Counted from the stretch's first letter, positions 1-9,069 are shown. The stretch is DNA of 64,000 bases from Rickettsiales bacterium (GCA_002724555.1 PBOZ01000073.1:1-64000), one strand, 5' to 3'. Translations and numbers: made by a program. Notes: generated from the sequence alone by a model not told the origin.

Positions 1-660
1 ATCAAGTTAGTCGATACTGCAGGGCTGCGTCGTCGGGCGCGTGTTGATCATAAACTTGAGAAATTGTCGGTGGCCGACACGAACCGCGCTATTCGGTTCG
101 CCCAAGTCGTGGTGTTAGTTCTTGATGGTGACTCTATGCTGGAACGCCAAGATTTGACAATTGGCCGGCGCGTTATTGAAGAAGGGCGGGCGCTTGTCAT
201 TGCTGCGAACAAATGGGATGCGGTCGACAATCAGGCAGAAGCGCGACAGCGATTACATGACCGCCTCGAGACATCTTTGCCTCAAATAAAGGGGGTTCCG
301 GTTATTCATACGTCTGGCTTGCATGGTCGCAATCTAGATAAACTCCTGGATGCTGTCTTTTCGAGTTATGAAGTTTGGAATATTCGTATTCCAACATCGC
401 CGCTTAACGCTTGGCTAATGGCGATGATAGAAGCGCATCCGCCGCCGTTGGCGCGCGGGCGTCGCATACGGATCCGTTATATGACCCAGATTAAGGCCCG
501 ACCACCAACTTTTGTTCTATGGGTGTCGCAACCTTCAGAATTGCCCGACGCATACCTTCGATACTTAGAGAATGGTATGCGAGAGCACTTTAAACTTGAC
601 GGCGTTCCACTACGACTTCAGATGCGTAAAGGCCGGAACCCGTATGTCAAGGAAACCTGA
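1..660 (+). CDS. der: GTPase Der (EngA), C-terminal part
   Basis: Partial gene entering from the left edge; 219 residues are visible. Der is a ribosome-associated GTPase with two tandem G domains and a KH-like C-terminal domain, needed for 50S subunit assembly. The visible part starts in the second G domain: the G3 motif DTAG is at visible residues 5-8 and the G4 motif NKWD near residues 70-73, with the G5-like segment (HTSGLHGRNL) after it. The last ~110 residues are the KH-like RNA-binding domain, ending in the usual basic stretch MRKGRNPY. The reading frame is open from base 1. The next gene starts 78 bases downstream on the same strand. Confidence is high because motif order and C-terminus both fit Der. 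Confidence 0.96.
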   Translation: MKLVDTAGLRRRARVDHKLEKLSVADTNRAIRFAQVVVLVLDGDSMLERQDLTIGRRVIEEGRALVIAANKWDAVDNQAEARQRLHDRLETSLPQIKGVPVIHTSGLHGRNLDKLLDAVFSSYEVWNIRIPTSPLNAWLMAMIEAHPPPLARGRRIRIRYMTQIKARPPTFVLWVSQPSELPDAYLRYLENGMREHFKLDGVPLRLQMRKGRNPYVKET

Positions 661-738
661 GTTTTTTGGTGATTGCTGATTTATGATGCTGATTTAGAAC
701 GTTGTTTCAATACTTTGGATTAAGGAAATAGGTGCGGA

Positions 739-1845
739 ATGCCGCTCGATTTAAAACGCAAGTCAATTATCAAAAAGTTTGGTGTTATTGCTGGCGTTGG
801 TTTAGTCGCTCTTGTTACGTATGAAACCTTCTACTGGGTAACGCATGTCTACGAATATGACGCGCGCATTGAAGCTGAGCTAACGACACTATCATCTCGC
901 GTCGATGGCGTTATTGAGAAGGTTTACGTCAAAGAAGGTGATCTTGTGAAAGAGGGCGATTTACTTGTCGCCTTGAAAGCAAATGTCCAGAGATTGAAAA
1001 TTAAGGCACTTGAGGCAGATCTTATTCGCGAAGAGGCGCAACGGGCTAAACTCGAAGCAGAAATTTTGGCCTTTGAAAAGGAACTAACATCTCGATTGGC
1101 CACCAAACGAGAAGCTATTAAGGCTCTGAATATTAAACATGCCACCATTGAAACTCGCTTTGAACTCGCCAAAAGGAATCTCGAGCGAACACGAATTTTG
1201 TACCAAAAGAAGCTCACTTCGAAAAAAAGTTTCGAAGAAGAACAAAGTAAAACTTTGATCATAGAAGCTGAGGTGGAAAATTCAGCTGCAAATATTAAAG
1301 TATCTGATCTTGAATTAACAGAAATAAAATCCTCTATTTCAAAATTAGAAGTTTTAAAGGCAGAAAAGAAAATAATAAATTTAAATATTATTAAAATTAA
1401 TACTATAAAAAACCAGGAAGAGGCTAAATTAACGTATTACTATGTCCGAAGCCTAATCAACGGAATAATAGATAGTGTTTACAAGTATAAGGGGGAGCAT
1501 GTCGAAGAAGCGGAGCGTATGATCTTGCTTCATGATGAGAACTCACTTTGGATCGAGGCAAACGTCGATGAGTCGCAACTTAGGCACTTAGAGATAGGGC
1601 AACGCGTAATTATCGACATGGATGCTTACCCTTACCCTTTCCAAGAATTCAACGGCGTTATCACCTTTATCGGAAGTGTAACAGCGTCTGAGATGGCGGG
1701 CGATAGGACGAATAGTGATGGACGCTCGCGTAAACAGACACAGCGTATCCCGGTTCGAATGAAAATTCTTGACCCGCCAGACAAGATAGCACCTGGAATG
1801 CTGGTCGAAGTAAATATTCAAATTTACGATCAAATCTGGTTTTGA
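739..1845 (+). CDS. HlyD/EmrA-family membrane fusion protein
   Basis: Periplasmic adaptor of a tripartite or two-part efflux system, 368 residues. An N-terminal membrane anchor lies at about residues 14-33, followed by the first half of a biotinyl-lipoyl-like domain (SRVDGVIEKVYVKEGDLV, about 52-69), a long charged coiled-coil hairpin (about 85-235), the second lipoyl half (NGIIDSVYKYKGEHV) and a beta-barrel domain (WIEANVDESQL). This is the EmrA/HlyD layout. The segment near 1270-1430 is strikingly AT-rich (runs such as ataataaatttaaat) compared with its flanks, which may reflect lysine/isoleucine-rich coiled coil or recent divergence. A good ribosome site (aaggaaatagg) precedes the ATG. It overlaps the following MFS gene by one base, so the two are probably co-translated. 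No TolC-like gene is adjacent. Confidence 0.85.
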   Translation: MPLDLKRKSIIKKFGVIAGVGLVALVTYETFYWVTHVYEYDARIEAELTTLSSRVDGVIEKVYVKEGDLVKEGDLLVALKANVQRLKIKALEADLIREEAQRAKLEAEILAFEKELTSRLATKREAIKALNIKHATIETRFELAKRNLERTRILYQKKLTSKKSFEEEQSKTLIIEAEVENSAANIKVSDLELTEIKSSISKLEVLKAEKKIINLNIIKINTIKNQEEAKLTYYYVRSLINGIIDSVYKYKGEHVEEAERMILLHDENSLWIEANVDESQLRHLEIGQRVIIDMDAYPYPFQEFNGVITFIGSVTASEMAGDRTNSDGRSRKQTQRIPVRMKILDPPDKIAPGMLVEVNIQIYDQIWF

Positions 1846-3209
1846 TGAAACTTGAACGCTTCGATTGGCGGGCAATTCTTACTATTGCCGTCTTTGCGAT
1901 GTTGATGCAGCAGGCTTTTTCTTACGTCTGCCAAATCGCGATGCCGATTCTTGCGGATCGGATCGCTGATGATTTCGGTATTTCGCGCGCATGGCTTGGA
2001 TTTTACCTTTTTTTACAAAACATTGCCGCCATTATCGGCGCGATGGGCTGTGGTGGCTTTATTTTGCGATACGGTGCATTGAGAATTAGCCAGTGGTGCT
2101 TAATTCTCATGGGCAGCAGTCTGCTGGTAGTATCGACCGGCATTCTTTGGATTTATCCACTTGGCGCGATTCTACTCGGTATGGCTGCAGTTTCAACGCC
2201 GGCGAGCTCACATATCTTGGCACGTGTATGCCCGTCCCGATTGGCGCCGGTAATTTTTTCTATAAAGCAAACTGGCGTTCCGGTCGGTAGCCTAATTGGC
2301 GGACTACTAATTCCGTTCCTGCTGACGATCAGTATGTATAGCGCCACACTCAAAACGTCGATCCATCTCGATGCTTATGGGACAGCGTTTGTAACAGCAT
2401 TGATCGTCTATCTTGTTGCTTTTTCGTTACAGCCAATCCGGGCGCATTTCGACGCTGACAGGAACCCAGCTGTCGAGCTTACCTTCTCAGGTGTATCCAA
2501 GACGATGAAGTTCGTGATTTCCCATCCGCAATTGCGCGACATATCTTTTGGCGCTTTCGCATTTGGTGGCCTCCAGTCTATTTTCTCTGGTTTCTTTATT
2601 CTATTTCTGATCGACGGGCTTGATTACAGTGAAGCTGAAGCAGGTTCGGCATTTGCGATCTCTGCTTTTACGGCGGTCGGTGCCCGAATCTTTTGGGGAT
2701 ATATCGGTAGCACGCTGTTTTCCGCGCGAACAATCCTTGGTGGTATTGGAATATTTGGGACCGTCGGAGCAATTCTCACAAGCATGTATGATTCGAGTTG
2801 GAGTTATTCACTTATTCTTTGGGTTGCCATTCTTTACAATATAACCTCATTAAGCTGGCACGGTATCTTATTGGCCGAGATTGCTCGATTATCGCCACCG
2901 GATAGGGTGGGTGGTGTTACAGGTGGTGTCTTGTCATTCACAAGCGTGGCCATGATGATTTACCCAGCTATCTATGGCGGATTGTTGGCGATTACGGACT
3001 CTTATGGTGCCGGATTTCTTGTATGTTCCATTCCAGCGCTGGTCTCCGGCATCATTTTTCTGCGCCCGCCAATCGATGCACCATGGGTACGTTCAATTTT
3101 ACAATGTATTTCTTGGTGTTTCGGGCGGGATCAATTGATCTACGGTGGGGTGGTCTTGATCCTGGGAGCATTTATTGGGATTTCAGCTATATATTTGCGG
3201 GCTATTTAA
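1845..3209 (+). CDS. MFS transporter, paired with the HlyD-type adaptor
   Basis: Inner-membrane major facilitator of 454 residues with about 12 hydrophobic segments. The ATG at 1845 overlaps the stop of the adaptor gene as TGATG, so I prefer it to the in-frame TTG at 1842. The first helices carry the family's acidic and glycine-rich features (for example PILADRIADDFGIS near residue 35, and a GS/GG-rich helix with IKQTGVPVGSLIGG near residue 145). The last ~45 residues form an extra hydrophobic tail after the 12-helix core. EmrA-type adaptors are usually paired with 14-helix DHA2 pumps, so the partner here is unusual. Substrate cannot be predicted; export of a drug, metabolite or siderophore is possible. 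Confidence 0.8.
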   Translation: MKLERFDWRAILTIAVFAMLMQQAFSYVCQIAMPILADRIADDFGISRAWLGFYLFLQNIAAIIGAMGCGGFILRYGALRISQWCLILMGSSLLVVSTGILWIYPLGAILLGMAAVSTPASSHILARVCPSRLAPVIFSIKQTGVPVGSLIGGLLIPFLLTISMYSATLKTSIHLDAYGTAFVTALIVYLVAFSLQPIRAHFDADRNPAVELTFSGVSKTMKFVISHPQLRDISFGAFAFGGLQSIFSGFFILFLIDGLDYSEAEAGSAFAISAFTAVGARIFWGYIGSTLFSARTILGGIGIFGTVGAILTSMYDSSWSYSLILWVAILYNITSLSWHGILLAEIARLSPPDRVGGVTGGVLSFTSVAMMIYPAIYGGLLAITDSYGAGFLVCSIPALVSGIIFLRPPIDAPWVRSILQCISWCFGRDQLIYGGVVLILGAFIGISAIYLRAI

Positions 3210-3828
3210 TGATCGAATTGGGCTCTGAAGTTTCCGAACTACCAATCGTAAATTATTGGATTGAGAAGAGGGGAATATCGATAAAAAAAACCTTTGGAAG
3301 CACGACTAACGAACATGGCCTCTAAGGAGAAATTTGTTGGTCAGTATATCACCACACTGAATAACAGTCGGCGAAGAACCGGTGGTGATCTGGGAACAGA
3401 TGTGTTCGTTAGCACCGGCAGCCAAAAAGTTAAATATCGCAACTGGTTGGATAAACCCTCTAATAGGTTTTTGAGATTGTTTCGATACCACTCGAAGTTG
3501 AACAGATCTAAGCGCTGCATCTTGGTCGCATAGCGATGATCCCAAAAATATTTGTTATTGGCTTGGTGTAGTGCCCAGTTGGATAGTTGCCAATCTCGCA
3601 ATGTCAGAATTGAATGACCAGCTCGAGTGTATAGCCTGACTAGAAAAGATTAGGTATGACCACTGTTCGGTGGCAGCACGATTCATATTATAGGCGGATT
3701 TGGTTGGCGTCACATCTTGCGACGGGGTGATCCAAACCTAAATGTGACAAGTACAAAATTGCGAGAACCGGTTGGGGTAGCTGCCAGTTCGGCGCATGTC
3801 CATGGCTTTGCTGCCTAGGAGCTAGAAG
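3210..3828. other. 619-base intergenic gap without a confident gene
   Basis: Lies between the MFS gene and the acyl-CoA dehydrogenase pair. Short overlapping reading frames occur on both strands, none with a recognised domain. The most protein-like is on the minus strand, about 3341-3652: it begins after a stop near 3652 and reads SFLVRLYTRAGHSILTL, later NWALHQANNKYFWDHRYA. It has no good start codon with a ribosome site and its C-terminal third looks like low-quality coding. It may be a decayed gene remnant. Just before the dehydrogenase gene, a purine-rich stretch (taggagctagaag, ending at 3828) provides its ribosome site. No tRNA-like or terminator structure was found. Confidence 0.4.
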
Positions 3829-4944
3829 ATGAAATTTAGTTTTTCGGATGAACAGGAAGAATTTCGTTCCGTTCTAAGGCGTTTCCTGGAAGATAAGTCA
3901 CCTACCGGAGAAGTGCGGCGCCTGATGGAGACCGAGGAGGGTAGTGATCCCGAAGTATGGTATCAGTTGACTCGAGAATTGGGATTAACTGCCATTCATA
4001 TCCCTGAAAGTTACGGGGGACAGGGTTTTGGTATAGGAGAGCTCGCAATTGCAGTTGAAGAGATGGGTCGCGCTTTGCTATGCGCACCTTTTTTCGCATC
4101 AACGGTTATGGCTGCAACGGCCATCCTTAAATCTGGAAGTGAAGATCAGAAACAATTGCTGCTTCCCGAAATTGCATCTGGAGAGACAGTTGCAACTCTC
4201 GCCGTTGCTGAGGAAGACGGAGTTTGGGATGGCTCCAGTGTTGTCATGACTGCTTCCGAAAGTGGTGGAAAATACTTACTTAATGGGACGAAGCGCTTTG
4301 TTTTGGACGGTTGCACAGCGGATTTAATTGTCGTACTTGCGCGGACCAGCAATGGCCTTTCGTTTTTTACGGTAAAAGGGCAGGCGACTGGGTTGGTTCG
4401 TGATTCTCTGAAATCTTTAGACCCAACTCGAAAACTGGCGCAGTTAACTTTCAATGCGGTGGAAGCTGAGCTTTTGGGTGAGGAAGGCGGTGCTGCAGGC
4501 CCACTCCGCGAAACACTCGACGTTTCTGCCATTTGTCTTGCGAACGAAATGGTTGGGGGTGCCGAACGTATACGCGAGGCTGCGGTGGAATATGCCAATA
4601 TGCGTGTTCAATTTGGTCGTGCTATTGGATCATTCCAGTCGTTGAAGCACAAAGCTGCAGATATGCTTTTGGACGTCGAATTAGCGAAGTCGGCGGCGTA
4701 CTATGCAGCAGCAGCGGCGGATGAAGATGATGAAGAGATGTCTGCGCTCGCTTCGCTTGCTAAATCAGCAGCGGCGGACGCTTATATGCAAACTGCGATC
4801 CACGCCGTTCAAATCCACGGAGGTATTGGGTTTACTTGGGACAATGATACGCATTTATGGTTCAAACGGGCAAAGAGCTCGGAGGTTTTCCTCGGCAGCT
4901 CCGCCTATCATCGAGAACGTTTGATGGATGAATGGAATGTTTAA
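3829..4944 (+). CDS. Acyl-CoA dehydrogenase family protein, subunit with QxxGG motif
   Basis: Flavoprotein-type acyl-CoA dehydrogenase of 371 residues: N-terminal helical domain, middle beta domain, C-terminal helical bundle. The C-terminal region has the FAD-contacting motif VQIHGGIGFTWDNDTH (about residues 325-340), but the middle-domain motif normally reading like SEPGSGSD is degenerate here (LAVAEEDGVWDGSS) and there is no GTDEIQ-type motif. The next gene has exactly the motifs missing here. This split is characteristic of the heteromeric (alpha2beta2) FadE pairs known from actinobacterial sterol side-chain degradation, so I infer a two-subunit enzyme; the substrate is unknown. The start is supported by a purine-rich ribosome site. 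The gene overlaps an alternative ATG of its partner. Confidence 0.88.
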   Translation: MKFSFSDEQEEFRSVLRRFLEDKSPTGEVRRLMETEEGSDPEVWYQLTRELGLTAIHIPESYGGQGFGIGELAIAVEEMGRALLCAPFFASTVMAATAILKSGSEDQKQLLLPEIASGETVATLAVAEEDGVWDGSSVVMTASESGGKYLLNGTKRFVLDGCTADLIVVLARTSNGLSFFTVKGQATGLVRDSLKSLDPTRKLAQLTFNAVEAELLGEEGGAAGPLRETLDVSAICLANEMVGGAERIREAAVEYANMRVQFGRAIGSFQSLKHKAADMLLDVELAKSAAYYAAAAADEDDEEMSALASLAKSAAADAYMQTAIHAVQIHGGIGFTWDNDTHLWFKRAKSSEVFLGSSAYHRERLMDEWNV

Positions 4945-4957
4945 GGAGGACAGAAAG

Positions 4958-6211
4958 GTGGTTGTAATTAACGAAGAAACTGTCCGTGCAGAGGTCCGAA
5001 CCTGGCTGGAGCAGAACTGGGATACCGATCTTGGGCTTGTGGAATGGCGAAACAAGTTGGTCGATTCCGGGTGGGGTGCGCCGCATTGGCCGACTGACTG
5101 GTATGGCCGTGATCTGTCGGTTGGGTTGGTGCCAATCGTAGATGAGGAATTTGACAAGGTAGGCGCCGTGGGTGTGGCGAAGATGGGAATCAGGACGTTG
5201 GCTGCCGCAACAATCCTTACCCACGGTTCGGACATGCATAAAGAAAAGTTTTTGCGTCGTATCTTGACTGGCGAAGATACTTGGTGCCAGCTGTTCAGTG
5301 AGCCGGGTAGTGGGTCTGATCTCGCCGGGGCGATGACCCGCGCTGAGCTAAGAGGTAACAAATGGGTCGTTAACGGTCAGAAAGTCTGGACAACGAGCGC
5401 CCATCACGCCGATTTTGGCTTGTTGTTGGCGCGTACTGATGTGGATGTTCCCAAGCACAAGGGTATGACTTATTTCATCATCGATATGCATCAACAGGGC
5501 GTCGAGGTAGTGCCATTGCGGCAGATGAACGGCCACGCGTCATTCAATCAGGTGTTCTTCACGGATGCTGAAATATCACCCGAATTCATGCTTGAGGGTT
5601 TGGGCGATGGTTGGAAAATCGCGACCACAACGTTGATGCATGAACGCCGTGGTGCAGACGGCATGAGACGCTATACGCAGGCATCCGATAGACCAGAACG
5701 CATATACCGTGAAGAAGCGCAAGAGCACGCGATCGCGCTAGAGCCCTATAAGTGGTACCCGCAGCGTGCGGGTCGGGTAGACCTTGTTTTGGACCGTGCT
5801 AAGCAAACTGGAAAGAATGTAGATCCAATTGTTCGTCAAGAGATTGCCAAATTGATGGTTTTGGCAAAATCGGCAGAGTGGACGGCGCGTCGCGCGCGGG
5901 CTGCCCAAGAAGAAGGGCGGCCGCAAGGGCCGGAAGCATCGCTTGGGAAATTGGCAGCTAGCTACGTCGCCCGTGCAGCTAATCGAGTTCATACTGCCAT
6001 TACCGGGACAGACTCAATGTTAACGGGCGACGACAGTCCAATGGATGGCGTAATTGCCGAAATTTTGATTTCGACCCCGGCAATTTCTATTGCAGGTGGC
6101 ACAGATGAAATTCAGAAGAATATTATTTCCGAACGCGTTTTGAAAATGCCAAAGGAGCCGCGTTTCGATACTGACCGTCCATTTCGCGAAGTGCCGAAGA
6201 ACGTACTTTAA
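4958..6211 (+). CDS. Acyl-CoA dehydrogenase family protein, partner subunit with GTDEIQ motif
   Basis: Second dehydrogenase of the pair, 417 residues from GTG 4958. I chose this start because a near-perfect Shine-Dalgarno AAGGAGGA lies at 4943-4950, seven bases upstream; the in-frame ATG at 4928 lies inside the previous gene and would put that site within the coding region. The protein has the substrate/flavin-loop motif FSEPGSGSD and the C-terminal GGTDEIQKNIISERVL, but lacks the QxxGGxG motif of its neighbour. With its upstream partner it probably forms one active flavoenzyme oxidising an acyl-CoA or a bulky CoA thioester. Its stop is immediately followed by the stop of the convergent SDR gene, with no spacer. 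Confidence 0.9.
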   Translation: MVVINEETVRAEVRTWLEQNWDTDLGLVEWRNKLVDSGWGAPHWPTDWYGRDLSVGLVPIVDEEFDKVGAVGVAKMGIRTLAAATILTHGSDMHKEKFLRRILTGEDTWCQLFSEPGSGSDLAGAMTRAELRGNKWVVNGQKVWTTSAHHADFGLLLARTDVDVPKHKGMTYFIIDMHQQGVEVVPLRQMNGHASFNQVFFTDAEISPEFMLEGLGDGWKIATTTLMHERRGADGMRRYTQASDRPERIYREEAQEHAIALEPYKWYPQRAGRVDLVLDRAKQTGKNVDPIVRQEIAKLMVLAKSAEWTARRARAAQEEGRPQGPEASLGKLAASYVARAANRVHTAITGTDSMLTGDDSPMDGVIAEILISTPAISIAGGTDEIQKNIISERVLKMPKEPRFDTDRPFREVPKNVL

Positions 6212-6925
6212 TTAAAGGAAATCATCGGCTTTTAGGATTTCACCATTACGGATGCAAGTCTCTTCGGCGAGCTCGACGAAAATGCCCGTGATAGATTTTG
6301 GTGTTTTTAGGGTCTCAGGTTCTTCTCCAGGAAAAGCGGTCGCTCGCATTCCCGTTCGGGTGGCTCCAGGGTTGAGTAAGTTTACCCGGATTGATGTATT
6401 CTCAACTTCGTCAGCGTAACATTTTACGAGACTGTCGAGGCCAGCTTTTGTCGCTGCATACGCTCCCCAAAAAGCCATTCCGCGCGACGCGCCCGATGTA
6501 ACAAAAATAGCGCGGCCTGCATCGGCAGCCCGTAAAAGCGGATCGAGACTACGTATTAGCTGATAATTAGCTGTTAGATTTAATTGAATTGCGTCTTCCC
6601 AGACATGCGGGTCTATGTGTGCGACTGGTGTTAGAACTCCAAGGGTGGCGGCATTCGCAACTAGAATGTCGAGCTTGCCGAATCTCTTGTGTAAGGCTGC
6701 ACCCATCTGATTAATTTCATCAAAATTTTTTAAGTCTAGCGGCACAAGAGTGGCACTGCCGCCATTAGATTTTATTACGTCATCCAATTCCTCTAACCCG
6801 CCCACGGTTCGTGCCGTTAGGATTAGGTGTGCGCCTTCCTCAGCAAACCGCTCTGCAACGGCAGCTCCAATACCACGACTAGCGCCGGTGACTAGTGCTA
6901 TTTTACCGGCTAGGCGTCCCGTCAT
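6212..6925 (-). CDS. Short-chain dehydrogenase/reductase (SDR)
   Basis: NAD(P)-dependent oxidoreductase of 237 residues with the classical SDR fold. The cofactor-binding motif GASRGIGA is near residues 15-22, the NNAG-equivalent reads ANAA, and the catalytic YxxxK is present as YAATK around residue 155. The substrate is unknown; the protein resembles YciK-like or 3-oxoacyl-reductase-like SDRs. It is the last gene of the long minus-strand unit from dnaB to purF, overlapping the purF stop by one base (start ATG shares a base with the purF TAA), so it is very probably co-transcribed with purF. Confidence 0.85.
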   Translation of the reverse strand: MTGRLAGKIALVTGASRGIGAAVAERFAEEGAHLILTARTVGGLEELDDVIKSNGGSATLVPLDLKNFDEINQMGAALHKRFGKLDILVANAATLGVLTPVAHIDPHVWEDAIQLNLTANYQLIRSLDPLLRAADAGRAIFVTSGASRGMAFWGAYAATKAGLDSLVKCYADEVENTSIRVNLLNPGATRTGMRATAFPGEEPETLKTPKSITGIFVELAEETCIRNGEILKADDFL

Positions 6926-8382
6926 TAGGCTATTTCAGCGAGTAGTGATAGTTGGCGTCCGGTGGCGCCATCATCTTGATCCGTCAAACGGATAGGATAG
7001 TCGCCTGAGAAACACGCATCGCAGAAGGCGGGCCTCTCGGCATTTCGTCCGGGAGCACCCATGGCACGATAAAGCCCATCCATGGAGATGAAGGCGAGAC
7101 TGTCGCAGCCAATTTTTTGACGCATTTCCTCGATATTGTACTTGTAAGCGAGCAGTTCCGAGCGCTCCGGCGTGTCGACCCCATAGAAACAGGAATTTGT
7201 CGTTGGCGGACTTGAAATTCTAAGATGGACCTCTTTTGCACCAGCGCTGCGAACCATATCGACGATTTTGTGAGATGTCGTTCCACGCACGATCGAGTCG
7301 TCTACAAGAACGACCCGTTTACCTTTTATATGTTCTCTGTTCGCGTTGTGTTTTAATTTAACGCCTAAATGCCGAATTTCTGATGTTGGTTCAATGAACG
7401 TCCGACCAACATAGTGGTTCCTTATAATTCCCATTTCGTAAGGCACGCCAGCTTCATGAGCATAGCCGATAGCGGACGGTACTCCAGAATCAGGCACCGG
7501 GACAACCAGATCTACATCGACGGGTGCCTCACGTGCCAGTTCGGCGCCAATTTGTTTGCGTGCTTGATAGACTGACAGGCCTTCAATTACGCTATCGGGG
7601 CGTGAGAAATATATGTATTCGAATATACAAAAACGCTGCGAGACTGATGGGAATGGTTTATGGCTTTGCACCCCGTTGCTGTCCAGAACGACCAATTCGC
7701 CTGGTTCGATATCGCGAACGAACTCCGCTCCGATAATATCAAAGGCACAGCTTTCGGAAGCTAGCATATAGCTCTGGCCGAGCCGACCCAGTACCAGTGG
7801 CCGTACGCCGTGCGGGTCCCGACAGCCAATGACGCAATTTTCCGCAAGTGCGACTATTGAATAGGCGCCGTGAACTTGCCGCAACGCATTCACCATGCGG
7901 TCGACAACACTTCCACTGCTTGTCGCCATCAGATGGACGATAATCTCGGTATCCGTTGTCGACTGAAATATACATCCTTGACGCACCAGTTCTTCACGGA
8001 TGCCTACGGCGTTAGTAAGATTACCGTTATGAGCAATCGCAAATCCTCCAAATTCCAAGTCTGCGAAAAGTGGCTGCACATTTCGCAGGTTTGGTTTTCC
8101 TGTTGTCGAATAGCGTGTGTGGCCGATCGCCATATTACCCTGTAGTTGTTTTATTACGTTCTCTTCACCAAAGATATCTCCCACAAGGCCGAGTTCTCGG
8201 TGGGCAGGGAATTGACCATTTCCCGCTGCCACAATCCCGGCCGCTTCCTGACCTCTATGTTGAAGGGCGTGGAGGCCAAGGGCAGTATGTGCAGCGGCAT
8301 CTTGTGTGCCATAGATACCGAAGACGGCGCATTCTTCGTGCAGATGATCGTCGTCGTAACGGTTGGTGATCGCCATGCCCAT
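6925..8382 (-). CDS. purF: Amidophosphoribosyltransferase PurF, Fe-S type
   Basis: Catalyses the first committed step of purine synthesis: PRPP + glutamine to 5-phosphoribosylamine. 485 residues. The N-terminal nucleophile is Cys18 (HEECAVFGI), implying removal of a 17-residue propeptide, as in the Bacillus-type enzyme. The PRPP loop VVLVDDSIVRGTTS is near residue 360. Four cysteines typical of the 4Fe-4S form are seen: in FCIFEY, NSCFYG, and the pair in FCDACFSGDYP close to the C-terminus. This points to the oxygen-sensitive Fe-S class rather than the E. coli class. It overlaps cvpA by one base, the classical cvpA-purF arrangement. Confidence 0.97.
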   Translation of the reverse strand: MGMAITNRYDDDHLHEECAVFGIYGTQDAAAHTALGLHALQHRGQEAAGIVAAGNGQFPAHRELGLVGDIFGEENVIKQLQGNMAIGHTRYSTTGKPNLRNVQPLFADLEFGGFAIAHNGNLTNAVGIREELVRQGCIFQSTTDTEIIVHLMATSSGSVVDRMVNALRQVHGAYSIVALAENCVIGCRDPHGVRPLVLGRLGQSYMLASESCAFDIIGAEFVRDIEPGELVVLDSNGVQSHKPFPSVSQRFCIFEYIYFSRPDSVIEGLSVYQARKQIGAELAREAPVDVDLVVPVPDSGVPSAIGYAHEAGVPYEMGIIRNHYVGRTFIEPTSEIRHLGVKLKHNANREHIKGKRVVLVDDSIVRGTTSHKIVDMVRSAGAKEVHLRISSPPTTNSCFYGVDTPERSELLAYKYNIEEMRQKIGCDSLAFISMDGLYRAMGAPGRNAERPAFCDACFSGDYPIRLTDQDDGATGRQLSLLAEIA

Positions 8383-9068
8383 TACTGATTACTTTCGATT
8401 AGTCGATCCATATCACGGCGCGACGGTGCGGCGTAGCCCTTTTGTTGATTTGGGAGAGTTGAGGGCCTATTTGTCGTCAAACTTTGGAACCTGTTGAGCT
8501 TATTTAGTGCGTTTTCAACTTTTTCTGCATCTTCCGCCCTACTCCGTGTTGCTCGAATAACTGATTTTGTCTTTTCTTGCATCTCTGGTGGTAAGAAGGG
8601 CCGAACCGCGTCGGCACAAAATTGAACAAAAGGCCTGAGTCGGGCTTCTGCGATATATGGTGGCAGGTTATCATCCCCTAGCTCCCAGTGAGCTGCCAAA
8701 TAAGCGGCGCAAACCAACAAAATACCGACTGTGAGCCCACTAACAAGGCCTAGCGTACGGTCGAGACTATTGAATTCACTCTCTTTGACCCGCTTCCATA
8801 TGCGTGAGAAGACGAAAAATAAAAAAATCAGCGTGATGACAAAGACCGTAGTTGCTGCAGATATCTCGGCAATTCTTCGCGTTTCAAAATACTCTGAGAA
8901 ATAAGGCGTTGCGTCTTGATAGAGGAAATAAGCGATGGCTGCCGCGCTAATCCAGCTCCCTACAAAAAGCACTGCTTTTACGAAACCAAGCGCCATCCCC
9001 AAGAAAGCGGCAACCCCAATAGTAATGATGATCGAAATATCGCCGACTGTCAGACCGAGCATGTCCAT
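8382..9068 (-). CDS. cvpA: CvpA family inner-membrane protein
   Basis: 228-residue protein with about four N-terminal membrane helices (the first at about residues 10-30, IIITIGVAAFLGMALGF) and a hydrophilic C-terminal half with charged, probably helical sequence. CvpA is required for colicin V production in E. coli and is widely linked to envelope homeostasis; its biochemical role is unresolved. The glycine/alanine-rich helices and the position directly before purF support the call. It overlaps purF by one base and follows radA by a single base, so translation is coupled in this operon. Confidence 0.9.
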   Translation of the reverse strand: MDMLGLTVGDISIIITIGVAAFLGMALGFVKAVLFVGSWISAAAIAYFLYQDATPYFSEYFETRRIAEISAATTVFVITLIFLFFVFSRIWKRVKESEFNSLDRTLGLVSGLTVGILLVCAAYLAAHWELGDDNLPPYIAEARLRPFVQFCADAVRPFLPPEMQEKTKSVIRATRSRAEDAEKVENALNKLNRFQSLTTNRPSTLPNQQKGYAAPSRRDMDRLIESNQ

Positions 9069-9069
9069 T

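Noticed and set aside
4928-4957. ATG 4928 as start of the second acyl-CoA dehydrogenase
   Set aside because: It lies inside the upstream gene and before a perfect Shine-Dalgarno that serves GTG 4958.
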